Part shown: piece by piece, positions 1-15,507 of the stretch
Numbering within the stretch: the stretch's first letter is position 1
Layout: each line of letters opens with the position of its first letter
Assembly: GCF_040436345.1 (NCBI RefSeq)
Contig: NC_133223.1
Span: forward strand, 23,013,410-23,077,409
Length of the DNA stretch: 64,000 nt
Direction of reading: 5' to 3'
From: Pagrus major
Lineage: Eukaryota; Chordata; Actinopteri; Spariformes; Sparidae
Translations under genes and position numbers: made by a program
The notes under the pieces: generated by a model
Told to the model about the DNA's origin: nothing
The model's input: only the letters and a program-made list of their open reading frames with translations
Database searches by the model: none

Positions 1-1277
1 TTAGGAGTTTTTATAGTGAAGCCAACATGCAGGAGTCTACTATTTATCTCAAGTGTTCCTCCCACACACAGAAGCCTTGAGCTACACATGCCGTGGTCAA
101 TCAACATCCCATGCTGCTCCTCTCTTCTTCTATCATCTGTATGTGTCTTTCCATGTTCAGGGAGAGATTTTTTTTCGTCTGAATCCTGGAGAGAGCAGCT
201 TATTTCTGTATGGCCTTGACCCCGTTTGACCATGACTTCTGCACAACAGGGATGTTGGTGTTGGATAGTCAGTAGTCTTGCGCATGCATGTACACATGTT
301 TCTTGTGTGTGGGTGTGTTTTTAGACGTGTTGCTGGCAAGTGCTCCGGCACTCAACAGCCAATAATTGCACATAATTGCATCCATTTGTTGGAAAGGCAA
401 AGATGAACATTAGTGAGATCTGTGACACGTACTGCAAGGCGTTTGTTGGCTCAAGATTAAAGACGGACTCTAGATGGGATGGTGCGTGACACGTGATGTC
501 AGGTGGCATGTGATGGTTACTATGGTGACTGTGAAAGTTGCACCTGCATTTCTTCAGCTTTGGCTAACACTGCATACACCAAGGCTGTTGAAGATCTATT
601 AAAGATGAAGCTGGTGACGTTTTATAGCTTTGTTTCCAACCAATTCCATTTTTCATAAAAAAACAACAACAACAATTAATTGATCCTACTGACTTGACTA
701 TTGCCTCTGTAGCTTATGCAACCCAACCAAAATGCAACCTAGGCTTTTTTTGTGAATGCACCTGAGTCAAACCTTCGTACATTCATAATTACGACGAAAA
801 AGCCACTTTTAAGATATACCGTATTTTCGTTTTCGGGTCAAAATCATTTTCAATGGCGTGCTCGGGGCAACTTTACTGTAGCATCAAAATCGCTATTTTT
901 AAAACACTAAGAAGACTCAACACAACATGAAACTTGCTCGCAGTATCACCAGGGTCCCTACACATGAACACGAGCATTGAGAACATCGTTTTTGTACACA
1001 GTTTACTAAAAAAAGGTTTTTGAACAACTCACATTAGCAGTGGCTTGTGCTGCTCGCCGCCGTCCTGCCAGTCGAGAAGCGTTTAATGTTTGATTTAAAA
1101 AAAATGCAGATTTAATGTATCATCCTTGCCTGCTATAAACATAATGTGGATTAATCTGCAGTTGGAAATAGTCCCAAACATGTAGCCAATTAACTTCAGT
1201 TGGAATAATGTTGAGTCTCGACTATTAGGGATGTCAACAGTTGACCGCCGCCAAAATACACCTGATTTAAAAAAAAA

Positions 1278-1506
1278 ATCAAGATCCATGCATTGGATGC
1301 AAATGTCAAAATCTCACAATGTTAAAGAAAGTGAAAATAAATTACTCTATTCCTCCCTTTATCTGGATGGCACCAAAAATTAATGGGGTCTATTTTCTGG
1401 CTGAGACCCGTCCTCCGTTCAGTGGTGTTTGTGTAATCCTGCTGACAAACCAGCCAACATACAAATGAACCCACGTGAACACATAACCTCCTCGGTGGAG
1501 GTAAAA
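1278..1506 (+). repeat. dispersed repeat, copy 1 (pair with 57267)
   Basis: It shares long words with 57267-57488: TTAATGGGGTCTATT, GTGTAATCCTGCTGACAAA, ACAAATG and a TCCT(C/T)GG-GAGG end. Same orientation. The family is not named here. Confidence 0.8.
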
Positions 1507-2637
1507 ATGCTTTGCTCTTGAAAAGGGCTCATGTGCGTGCAGCATCTGATCAGTGAAACAGCTTTAACTTTATTTGTGGTTTAATCTGTTCACAGTCTGA
1601 ACAACATGTTTGTGTACATGTACGGTTGCTTTTAAGGGACAAAATGTAGAGACAAATATTTTTTACTTTCTGAGTTGTCTCGTATAGAAGACTTTAAATA
1701 AAAGCATGAGCAGTGGGATTATGCACGTGTTATTATCTGGACAGCGCATCACATAATCTGTAGAGACAGATTAGGGAACTGAAGACACCACAGAGCAGCT
1801 GATGCCGACTGACAGGTGATCCTGCTGTGTCAGCGTCATCAGAAACTGACGTCGCTTCGGATGACGTGTGAGAGGGAGAGACGTGTTTTCTTGTATCCTT
1901 TCTTCACATTTCTCCCCCACAGTTGAAGTGGGAGAGACAAAAAGGGAAAGACGTTTGTGACGGAAGTGTGAGGACGAGGGAGAGAATTTGGCATCTGTAC
2001 CGAGAGGATTTACTAACTCTGATTCTGCAGGATTTCACACCTGAGGATCCTCAACTGTTTATGGAAATTGTAAGAGAACGTAAAAATACGTTTGACAGCC
2101 TCTCTCCCTCCTCCACATGTCATCTGGGCCCGTCAGTCTGTTCAGTATCTATCCATCGCAGTCTGTTGACATCTCCAGCTCTCTGTAGACATTCTCTCTC
2201 TGTTTGCCCTTTGAGTGTCTCTCTCTGCTGCTTCTGGTAACCAATGGGTGGGAAATGTAGCGGCTTGTCAGACCTCTTCATGTGCCCAGATACAAACAAT
2301 ACCAAATCATACAACAATGCACAATAGACTGAGCTCCTGCCAAAATAACGCCAACGCTCACCAACTGGATGCCACCATTTCCTGTACCGTCGATTCAAGA
2401 TTTGAAAAGAGAAAGCACACAATGAAAGCAGCTTCCAGTACTGATTGGAGAGCAGTAGAATAGGCATCAAATGGTTTTTGGAAAAAGGTTGTGTGTTGGA
2501 CAGATGAATAATTGGCTGAAGCCCCTTGTGAGAGAACAGCTTGAAAAATAAATGCAACAATTAGAAATCAGAAATAGCTGAAAATGTCACGGTGAGAGGA
2601 GAGTTGTGAATGGTTTATGGAAGGCTGGCTGGCAGGG

Positions 2638-2920
2638 GTGGAGGAAGTATTCAGATCCGTTACTCAAAGAAAAATACCAGTACCACCGTATTAAAATATT
2701 TAGTTAATGGTCCTGTATATAAATATCATACTTGAGTACAATTTTAGATGTATTACAAGCTAAATGTGCTTAAAGTATCAGATTTAAAGCACTCAATCTG
2801 CAGAGAAATGACATGATTGTAACATAAACTGTTAATACTGCTGCATCAGTGTGCAAGTAGCATTTTACTATTGGCGCTAGTCAAGGCACTAACTTTATAC
2901 ACAGTAAGTTTAGTCCAGTT
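2638..2920. repeat. common teleost repeat (GTGGAGGAAGTATTCAGATCC family)
   Basis: It begins GTGGAGGAAGTATTCAGATC and continues through TACTTGAGTACAA and a TAA-rich middle. I recognise this as a very abundant percomorph element, probably a non-autonomous hAT. A partial copy lies at 21056-21190 and a fragment at 4055-4145. Confidence 0.65.
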
Positions 2921-3446
2921 GTTCTCCACTGAGGGGTAGGGCCCCTCCCAAGGGTCTCAAGGTAATCTGAATTTCTGCCGCTTTTTTAAATATTGGATAA
3001 ATTTACCTCTTTTAAGGACTAAAATTTAAAACATCTGAGAAGTTTAGAGGGGAAATGTTTTTATGGTTGAACAAATAACAACTCTAACAAGTGCAAGCAA
3101 GTTGATGAATGGTTAGATAAAGGTAATAGGTAACACCATCCAGCTTCTTCTATTCTTCCATGCAGTGTTTTTCATTGAGCGCTGAACGTCGCCCATCCTT
3201 GCTTTTGAATGACTGAGCCTTTCGATGATGCCTCTCTTATACCCAATCATGATACAGTCACCTGTTACCTGTGGAGCGTTCCCAACAGGTGTTTTTGGAG
3301 CAGTTTCCTGGTCTTTTGTTGCTGCTGTCCCAACTTGTTTGAAACATGTTGCTTGCATCAAATTCATCTGGATGTCCCTGGAAGAGCAGGGTGTCTGTTG
3401 GTGTTGATGGCAAAAGTTATTTAAATAAATATTCTTTCTATTCTAA

Positions 3447-3447
<1 letters not shown>

Positions 3448-3491
<44 letters not shown>
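3448..3491. repeat. (TTTC)n microsatellite
   Basis: About eleven uninterrupted TTTC units, 70 nt before the acceptor of the first gtf2f2 exon in the window. Confidence 0.97.
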
Positions 3492-3562
3492 GTTTTTCCG
3501 TGTGTTTTCCGTGCATGTGTCTGAATCATGATTGAGCGGCTGAGTCACTGTCTTTGTTGTAG

Positions 3563-8046
<4,484 letters not shown>

Positions 8047-8586
8047 CTCCAGCAGGTTCCTGTTCAGTGATGTTACGTCTTTCACACAGGAAGAGCAGAG
8101 CTACGATATTTATTGTCTTCCTGTGTATAAATGTCACAACGGAAATGCAGTTTGTCACACATGCAGGTAGTGTGTGATGTTTTTGAGTTCGTCATTTTTT
8201 GAGTTAATGTTGTCAGATGGTGGGAAAACTCTTTGTATTTGTTACCTTAATCACACCTTCACAGCTATTTCCTGGTTGGTGGAAGGAAGTCAGAGATATA
8301 AGAGCACATAGGTGAATGTTTTTGTGTGTGTGTCCTATTTGTGGCCAGACAGGCAGCTGTGTGTCTGTCAAGTCAATTGTTTGGCATAATTCATATTCAT
8401 ACATTTGTTTCTCTGTATGTTCTTTAACCAAACTTTACTTTCAACAAGTTTATGTTTCGACACACAAGACATGAAGCTCTCCTGCCTGATAATGAACTCG
8501 AGCAAGACAGTCTTCTTCATATTGATGCAGATGAATTAGTTTTCCTTGTGTTCTGTCAAGTTTGTCCATGTTGAACTTCCTCACTG

Positions 8587-8592
8587 AATAAA
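8587..8592 (+). promoter_or_regulatory. gtf2f2: gtf2f2 polyadenylation signal AATAAA
   Basis: A canonical AATAAA lies about 540 nt after the gtf2f2 stop and is followed by a TG/T-rich stretch (tcttgtgaaccttg). It is the best candidate for the 3' end; no cDNA was available to confirm it. Confidence 0.6.
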
Positions 8593-8739
8593 TCTTGTGA
8601 ACCTTGACGGCCACCCTGGCATCAGAGCCCTTTTGTTGCATCCTTCCCCAAACTGTAAAATTTCAGTCCGATAAATCTTTTCCACAGCAGATGTGTCCGT
8701 GTAAAGGTGAGAAAAGTTGATCGGTGTTTCCTAAAAAGC

Positions 8740-8955
8740 CCAAGATGACCTCAAATGTCTTGACCAGAACCAAAAGAAATACAGTTTACCCTCATAAAGG
8801 AGTAAAGAAACCAAAAAATATTAAAATTTTAGAAGCTGAAATCATAATTTTTTTACATGTTCCCCCTTTAAAAAATGAAGAATCAATCATTAAAATGGTC
8901 GGCAATTAATTTTATAGTTGACAACTCATTGAGTAATCGTTGCAGCTTTATGTAC
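8740..8955 (-). repeat. GCTGCAACGATTA family repeat, copy 1
   Basis: On the minus strand it starts AAAGCTGCAACGATTACTCA and continues through TGGTTTCTTTACTCCTTTAT and GACATTTGAGGTCATC. Related copies lie at 36170-36440 and 40235-40455, with a fragment at 57488-57549. Confidence 0.6.
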
Positions 8956-9775
8956 GTGCCAGTTTGGGATCCTCTGATTTACACAAGTCTTCAAAAATTG
9001 ATTGTAGTCAGAAAGAGTATCTGCAGTTTAATCAGCCAAAAACTGCTTAATGTTGATATAGTGGTGTTACAGCAGCTGTAGCTAATAACTAAAACATGTC
9101 CAGTTTAATCCAGGCCCACTGAAATATGAATGAATGTCAATGTGGACCATGACATCATAAGTTAACACTATAGAGTGGTGTAGTGATGACGTATTTTTGT
9201 AGGCTAACCTGGAAGTTAGCATCTCTCCGGTTCCCTCGACCAAAAACAAAAGCAACTCCCGTTTTAAAGACACGTAAGCACATTATAATTAAACTGTCAG
9301 ACATTTAATGATGTATAACAAAACCTGAATATCTCAAGCCTACAGTAACCACAGACCTTAATTCAGGCATTTAACCAAAAACCAATTAAAAAAACTCACT
9401 GACTTTAAGAAGAGTGACCTGGATGTGTAATAACGCTAACTGATTTCTGGCTTTCAGGACTAAAAACTACACCACTCTCAGGAACGATCAGACTTGAATT
9501 TCCTTAATGGATTTTTAAGTGCTGGACTCCTACCATGTTACATAACATTTTTAAATAGCCTGTATTTAGTAACTTGTAACCTAATGCCGACAAAATCCTG
9601 GTTTAAGCAACTGAAGATGAAAATATGGATCAGACAGATGAGATAGTTTAGTTTTGAACGTGTGATTGAAAGTCACAGTCCAACTCGGTGAAAGTGATTT
9701 TGGTTATTTGCAGTAAAAGACTATGTTCAAACTGACTTTACATTTTCAACCTGTTTTACGTTTAAAAATCAGCAC

Positions 9776-10091
9776 TTAAAGGGCAATTCCACCACCTTTG
9801 CAAAAAAAGGAAGAATGTATGGACTAAAAAGGGTCCGTCTTGTTTTATATGTATTTTTGATCATTTGTCCACGATGAGTCCAAGAGTGCAATGCTTGACC
9901 ATTAGACTGCTGCAAAGATTTCTTGCCTATATTTCCCACAATGCACCATCAGTAAAAGCAATCTATTTGATTAAATGCAGCTTCCTCTGGAGCCACAAAA
10001 GGCTTTATACTACTTTTTCCACGTGTAGTAGTACTCCCCAAAACCTGTGAACACGCCGTTATGGTGCGTTATTGGTGGAATTACCCTTTAA
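9776..10091. mobile_element. TTAA-flanked MITE (piggyBac-like)
   Basis: The ends are inverted repeats TTAAAGGGCAATTCCACCA (9776-9794) and its complement at 10073-10091, with one mismatch in 19. Both ends show TTAA, the target preferred by piggyBac-type transposases. The 316-bp body has no transposase frame, so it is a non-autonomous element. It lies between the gtf2f2 and tpt1 3' ends. Confidence 0.8.
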
Positions 10092-10302
10092 ATACCAGAT
10101 TTCAACACGTCAATGAAATGCAGCGACAAGTCTGCAACAGCGCATTAATGAAAGGGACTGTGCTTCATCCACTGAAGTCAGTTCACCTTCCTGTGTGGCA
10201 ATATGCATGATGGCAGAGGCCGAACATAAAGTGACACGACAGTTTTAAGTGTGGACATGCTCAACATCCAATAAACAAACAGCACATGTGGTGGTACTAG
10301 AT

Positions 10303-10308
10303 TTTATT
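10303..10308 (-). promoter_or_regulatory. tpt1: tpt1 polyadenylation signal
   Basis: AATAAA read on the minus strand, about 445 nt after the tpt1 stop, followed by GT-rich sequence (the reverse of cacatgtggtggta). It is the likely 3' end. Confidence 0.65.
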
Positions 10309-10503
10309 CTGAAATCAAACCATAAGTCTTTTCATTGCAGATGGAATCTCACTGAACCATAAACACAAAGAGGTCTGAAGAGGTCAACGTGTATGGATCA
10401 TTGCTAAAAACTGTTCGCGGACAGAAGAAAAACCATGTCTCAGTCAGAGCTTCACTCGCTGTCCTGCCTTTTAATTTGCAATCACAAAAACAAGGCCAAT
10501 CCT

Positions 10504-10516
10504 GGGGGGGGGGGGG
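10504..10516. repeat. G13 run (C13 in tpt1 mRNA)
   Basis: Thirteen consecutive G on the plus strand, within the tpt1 3'UTR, so a C13 run in the transcript. Confidence 0.95.
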
Positions 10517-10750
10517 AACAATCAAACACTGCAAAAGCCAAAAAGAAAAAAAGTTAAAAACTGTATTCAGTGACCAATCATGTTTGATTCACCCAGCCTC
10601 GGGAGTGGTGCTGTGGGGCCGTAATGTGATAAGAAATTGTACAAGAATGTTTCCGTTCAGGCATGATGCAAAATAATGCTCCCTCAGTCTGCTCTTGGGG
10701 CCATTTGGGAAGCAGCAGCCAAATGAAAAGCAGATGTAGTTTCCAGGTTG

Positions 10751-10753
10751 TTA
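10751..10753 (-). CDS. tpt1: tpt1 exon 6: stop codon opens the last exon
   Basis: The acceptor ttgcag is followed directly by TAA, completing the reading frame after the cysteine of exon 5. The remainder of this exon, down to about 10290, is 3'UTR. Confidence 0.88.
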   Translation of the reverse strand, partial: 

Positions 10754-13700
10754 CTGCAAGAGAGAATAATACACATTAAAATACATCTACTAACCATCTT
10801 TTCAGTTTCAACCTCCTGTGCACTCCACATTTCTCTCAAGAGCTTAGTTTTTAAGTGAGGAGTGTTCACATTTTATACACTCTTATCGTTAGCGGTCATT
10901 ACATGAAAACTGCTGTATGGTTTGAGGCAGGACGGTCGAGGAAGGGGTCAGATGGTTAAGATTAAATTGACGCTTTCAGTCTCCTCTTCGGCTGCTGAGC
11001 CAACATTGAATTGCACAGACTGGACAAGCTGCTGCTCAGTCCTGCACGTCTTAAACTGGAGTTTATTAAGGTGATGTATGTAGTTTCCACATCACAACTA
11101 TAAAGCACACCAACACACCAAAGTAGGAAGATACGCTTCCCAACTTGTGCACATCAACACAGTTCTTCACTAGCTAGGGGTGGGGGCGTAGGAAGGAAGA
11201 CTACTGAATTGCATTCTGGGAAGTGTAGTATCCAGTGTTTTTGGTGATTTTTCTTCCGTTTATACTGCTTTAATTTTTACTTGTTTTTTGAAAGATTGTT
11301 GTTTTTAGGCATGAACGGCCATGACTGGATTCTGTGCTGGTCAGATAAATACACGTGACGTCATTGACGGGCTTTCCCACGCCTTTCTCTTCTCCGTTGT
11401 CCATTTTACCATGCGAGGCCAGACACGGAGCAGAGACGGGGACGTTTACTTGAGTTGACGAGACAAGGCGGGCTTGTAGATCAATCTGCTGCAAAATGTT
11501 AACTAAAGCTGCCCTTTTTCCTTTTAATATCAACACGTGTGCTTTCCCTACAGTGACATGTCAAAAAAGTCTACAGCTGCATCACACACACAAATATCTT
11601 CTCGCTTCATGGCACTGACTCAGCCGAGTACTTACACATTTCTCAACCGCCAGACCGTCTTTGTAGAAAAGCATGTATGGTGTGACGCCGTCCTCGCGGT
11701 AGTTAAGCAGTCCCACCATGCCGTCAGGGTTCATGCTCTCGCCTGTGTAAAACTGTCGGGAGACAAAGACGACATGTCAGATCACGTGTTTTTCCACAGA
11801 GGCTGGTCAAGATAACCGACCGTGAACTATTAGAGCCGTCATTGGCTGGTTTACATTACAGGTTTGTACACAGCTCAACTGCCGTCAATCAGTTTGTAGT
11901 ATCACCATTTGCAAATGCGCAAAAGCCACTTAAAATCTCGAAGAGGTGCTCTGTGCAATTCTGTTTCATGAACCAGCTTCAACATGTTGGTTGACAGTCA
12001 AGGGACCAATCCATATGAAAGAACTGAAATGTTTATCAAGATAAGTAGAAGAGTGTGTGTGCGTTTTGAATACTTTATTACTCAAGAGCTTTTATATGAG
12101 GCGAGAAACTGTCCCCCAGCTTCTGTTTAGCTACCTGGAGATCCTTGATTTGACCGAGAACTGTCTTAAGAGCTCCTGGGGCGGCGGCCACGAATCCTGC
12201 CACTCTGTCTGGCTCGTGCTCCTCCAGGTATGCCTTAACACTGAACAAGCAAAGAGAGTGATATTGTTAAATACTCATTTCTGTGTTAGATCCGACACAC
12301 CAGAGGTATTGTTTGGATATGTACCAGTCCAACTTTCTCTCCTGGTGCCCAAACTGTCAATACGCCAAGTACTAAATGAATACCTGTGATTTATCCTCCC
12401 TCGTTTTTAAAATCTGAACATACAGTGAACCTCCAGCACTGATACTCACGCCTTCATGTAGGTTTTCATGTAGGCCGTGTACCCCTTCTTGTCAAAGCTC
12501 GTCTCCTGCAGTTTGTGGTTGAGGATGATGTCAATACCAGAGACACAGTTGTCCTCGCAGCCCTCGGACGCTTCCTCTGCAGAGGCGTTGGCCCCGAGTA
12601 AAGAGTCATCGATCTTATCTGTTCTGGTCACCCTCTAGATGAATTCGAAAATGACAGCAGAGAGGACAGAACGTCAATTTATGGTGCATTACAGTGAGAA
12701 TAGAAAACATGGTTGACAGGTGAGGATCATCATCTACCCATTGAACATAATCGCATAAAAAAAAAAACCACATAAAAGTGTAAATAATTGTGAGTAGTAA
12801 AGTGCAGTTAAATTTACCTTAAGCTGACCAACACACATAAAACATGGCTTAACAGTTAAGAGTAAGGACACAGAACAGTTGTTTTATGCTATTCACCATT
12901 CACCTATTGTTAGCTGGGCTAAAGTTTATAGCTGTGTAAGCTTAACAAAGTCACAAGCTTCATTCATACTTTTCTTGGTCACTGCTGGTCACTGATTTGA
13001 CAATGTCAGGCTGAAAAGGCAGAGCAGCTTATTATATTGTCAAATAGATGTTGACCCATCTTCTATAGATGTAAGAGTGAAACATGCCCCTTTCAGTTCT
13101 GCTCACAGGTGAGAGTGATGGCTCGAGAATACAAAAGTTAATTTGATCATCTTACATTTTATTTCATGACTGGTGGGCTGTGTTCTGCGTGAGTAGACAG
13201 GATGCTCTAAAGAAAAGTGTTCTCGATTCCAGCAGCCCTAAAAGCAACTGGTTGGCATTTGATGCCATCTTTACACCTTTCTGGGGGAGATTCATTTACT
13301 ACTTTAAAATGGGCAATTGTATCAAGCAAGTCTTTAAAGATTACAGATATGGACAGACAAGACGACAGAGGGAATTTCAGGCGCATCTTTAAAATCATAT
13401 GGATTGATACGTTCCCTTTGCATTCATAATATTGGATCGTTGATCATCTGATCAATATATCTACCCGAATTGATGAACATTTAGTGATTAAGGAAGCTAA
13501 AGCAAGAACAAATCAAATATCTGTCCAATAATTACAGTCCAAAAAAATATGAATGAGGGATCTTTGACCGTCTTTACCATCAGATGTTTTAACGAGTTCG
13601 CACAGAAAAGATCAATATTCATATTTGTTATACTGAAAAACACAAAATATCTCAAGTAGGACTTCGTTTCATTGAATTTCCACTTGATCTCCAAAAACTC

Positions 13701-15221
13701 AGTCAACTTGTGCTTCTTTACCTTTGCGGTTTAATTTAGGTCAAATTACATATGAAATAAGCTGCCATCTGTGATCAATGATGAAATCAAACATCTAAAG
13801 CGACTGACGGGGCCGGATAAAAACACGTACAACATCGAACCAGACCTGGTAATTGCCAGTGCGTTGGTGAAAGTCAGGTTATGCGTTTACACATTTCACT
13901 AGTTTACATTCCTGTGTGTGTGTAGGACACATCTATCCTCTCTGACTGCTCTGAATGGCATGTAAAGACAACGCCTTTTACATCACGACAGGCAGAGTTG
14001 GTCATGAAAAGAGCACTGACCTCAGGACTCATCACACGTACGTTTGAAAAGTTTTGTGATAATGAACTGGGGTAAATGTAACTTTGCTGAGAGTCAGTGG
14101 ACTCTTGTCTCAAGACAGAAGTTAGTTTGGTGGTCTTATGATCTCATCCCACACTTTTTTTGGGGGGAGATTTGTCATTTTATTGCTTCATGAGCAATTA
14201 TATCATCAAGTGATTGCTTTTACTCGTGAGTAGCTTTGCTGTGTGTCAACATCTTCCTCTGGCACGTGTTAACTTCTACACCTTGTGGCTTTTTCACAAT
14301 CACATACGCCTTTTTATTTAAGAGCAGAGGGTTGTGAACAAACAGCTGTTTGAACAGAGTCTTGAACCTTCAGTTGTGACTTCGCATTAATTAATCAGGC
14401 CGAACATGTGGAAAGAAAAACCCTCCCTAGTTGTGACCACACAATCCCACCAACTCACCCTTCCTTCAACTTCATAAAACATCCCATCTTCGGTCAATTT
14501 GACTTTGAATGTGTCCGAGAACATCTCATCTTCTGTTGGGAGGAAAAAAAAAAAAGGTATCAGTTATTGGACACAAAGCAAATCTGAGGCCTACCCTGTT
14601 GTTGCGCCATGAAGTACAACTTACAAAAACACACCGGGCTGAAGGCTTAGTTTCCTCCCTAGACGTGATTGAAAGGTTCCCATCTTGTCTGCACTGTTTG
14701 ACTACACGACACGGTCGAAGCCGCGCCACATTTTCTACGTAGCGATGCTAAATGCTAATTCTAGAAAATTCACGCCAGTCAGACATCCGCTATAAATACA
14801 GCTAGCAGCTACATGATGCCGACAGGCCACGTATACCGCGTTACTTTATCACGACCAACGCTACAGTTTTTAAATCAACCACCGCCACCTATCGTGTACC
14901 TGAAGCTAACAGCGTCTCGTTATTCGGTTAAAAGGGGGACACGGGAGTCGCTCTTTCCTACTTTTAACAACTTACCGGCAGACGAGACCAAATACAGAAG
15001 CTAACCGGCCAATTAGCGCTCACTCCCGTGTCTTTTATCGCCAGGCTAGCGCTAGCTTCCGGAGTTAGCCATCACGAGTTAGCTAGCTAGCGTCAATGTA
15101 ACGGTCCCGTTATCTCAACCACAACGGCTAAAATTACCGCCGCGGCGGTGACCACAATGGACACGAACGAGGACACGAAGCGGAGTCACTTACGGGTGAT
15201 GATGCACTTGTAGATGATCAT
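10751..15221 (-). CDS. tpt1: tpt1, translationally controlled tumor protein (TCTP), complete
   Basis: TCTP is an abundant cytosolic protein linked to growth, anti-apoptosis and calcium/tubulin binding, and is made from a TOP mRNA. Six exons on the minus strand (15194-15221, 14459-14532, 12450-12634, 12135-12240, 11636-11752, 10751-10753) splice in frame to 170 aa; the human protein is 172. It opens [10 protein letters not shown], with [12 protein letters not shown] and YEVEG following. The TCTP signature region appears as [13 protein letters not shown], then [15 protein letters not shown], a helical hairpin ending [10 protein letters not shown], and [21 protein letters not shown] with a C-terminal EKC. 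The stop codon alone opens the last exon, so that exon is otherwise 3'UTR. Promoter and 5'TOP are visible upstream. The gene lies tail to tail with gtf2f2, as in human. I see no disrupting mutation. Confidence 0.97.
11636..11752 (-). CDS. tpt1: tpt1 exon 5 (C-terminal beta strands)
   Basis: It encodes [20 protein letters not shown], then [19 protein letters not shown]. The 117-nt exon ends exactly after the final cysteine codon; the donor is gtaagt. Confidence 0.95.
12135..12240 (-). CDS. tpt1: tpt1 exon 4 (helical hairpin)
   Basis: It encodes [16 protein letters not shown] through [10 protein letters not shown], the second helix of the TCTP hairpin. Acceptor ttcag, donor gtagct; 106 nt. Confidence 0.94.
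12450..12634 (-). CDS. tpt1: tpt1 exon 3 (TCTP signature region)
   Basis: It encodes [20 protein letters not shown], an acidic linker, then [15 protein letters not shown] and YMKTYMKA. The acceptor is ctag followed by AGGGTG; the arginine this adds fits the human spacing (EGKMVSRT against EGRRVTRT). Donor gtgagt. Confidence 0.94.
12635..14458 (-). other. tpt1 intron 2
   Basis: AT-rich, with no exon. Human TPT1 hosts an H/ACA snoRNA, but I could not establish one here by eye. Confidence 0.6.
14459..14532 (-). CDS. tpt1: tpt1 exon 2
   Basis: It encodes [19 protein letters not shown] and YEVEGR, the conserved first beta-sheet of TCTP. Acceptor aacag and donor gtgagt; 74 nt, ending at phase 0. 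Confidence 0.95.
14533..15193 (-). other. tpt1 intron 1, CpG-rich
   Basis: The 5' half, near exon 1, is rich in CpG and GCTAGC words and forms a CpG-island-like stretch with the promoter. Confidence 0.6.
15194..15221 (-). CDS. tpt1: tpt1 exon 1 coding part (start codon)
   Basis: It encodes MIIYKCIIT and one base of the next codon, with donor gtaagt. MIIY is the usual TCTP N-terminus, which fixes the start. It lies about 77 nt downstream of the predicted TOP start. Confidence 0.95.
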
Positions 15222-15284
15222 TTTGCCGGTTGGGTGTCAGATCTTCCAGAGACAGAGCAGAGGCCTACCGCCCTAACAGCACAT

Positions 15285-15345
15285 GAGAGGAAAAAGAGCG
15301 ATGCGGCCGCGAGGCACTGCATTTACGTCCTGCTGACGTCACTGT
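15285..15345 (-). promoter_or_regulatory. tpt1: tpt1 core promoter: 5'TOP start and CRE
   Basis: On the minus strand a C plus unbroken pyrimidine run (CTCTTTTTCCTCTC, 15285-15298) lies about 75 nt before the ATG, the expected form of a TOP start site. A perfect palindromic CRE, TGACGTCA, sits at 15334-15341, about 40 nt upstream, with a half-CRE (TGACGTA) near 15373. TPT1 mRNA is a known TOP mRNA and the mammalian promoter is known to use CREB sites; the exact start here is inferred from the motif. Confidence 0.8.
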
Positions 15346-15403
15346 GGCTCTGATTATATTTGCTGCCACCACTGACGTAGTGGCCGGAAGTGGTACTACA
15401 CCT

Positions 15404-15468
15404 CTCTCTCTCTCTCTCTCTCTATCTGTCTATCTATCTATCTATCTCTCTATCTATCTATCTATCTA

Positions 15469-15504
<36 letters not shown>

Positions 15505-15507
15505 CTC
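15404..15507. repeat. compound (TC)n / (TATC)n microsatellite upstream of tpt1
   Basis: Alternating blocks of TC and TATC/GATA repeats begin about 60 nt upstream of the tpt1 CRE. On the tpt1 sense strand they read GA and GATA. Confidence 0.95.

Larger units (their letters stand above)
1..3562 (+). other. gtf2f2 intron, partial
   Basis: No exon is recognisable. It holds the repeats at 1278 and 2638, a CpG-bearing possible repeat at about 810-1085, and the TTTC microsatellite. An open frame at 1923-2240 shows no family resemblance. Confidence 0.6.
8611..10290. other. intergenic, gtf2f2 / tpt1 convergent 3' ends
   Basis: About 1.7 kb of AT-rich sequence holding the repeat at 8740 and the MITE at 9776; no gene. 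Confidence 0.7.

Noticed and set aside
1923..2240. 105-codon plus-strand frame (YREDLLTLILQDFTPEDPQL)
   Set aside because: Considered as a gtf2f2 exon, but it matches no part of RAP30 and ends in simple Ser/Leu-rich sequence.
2120..2560. 146-codon minus-strand frame in the gtf2f2 intron
   Set aside because: No domain, no splice context and no resemblance to a known protein; likely chance or decayed repeat.
1..3562. kctd4 nested in a gtf2f2 intron, as in mammals
   Set aside because: No BTB-domain frame is present in the introns within this window; it could still lie further upstream.
12635..14458. H/ACA snoRNA expected in a tpt1 intron
   Set aside because: Human TPT1 hosts SNORA31, but no convincing pair of hairpins with H and ACA boxes could be assigned by eye. 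An Infernal search of the introns would decide.
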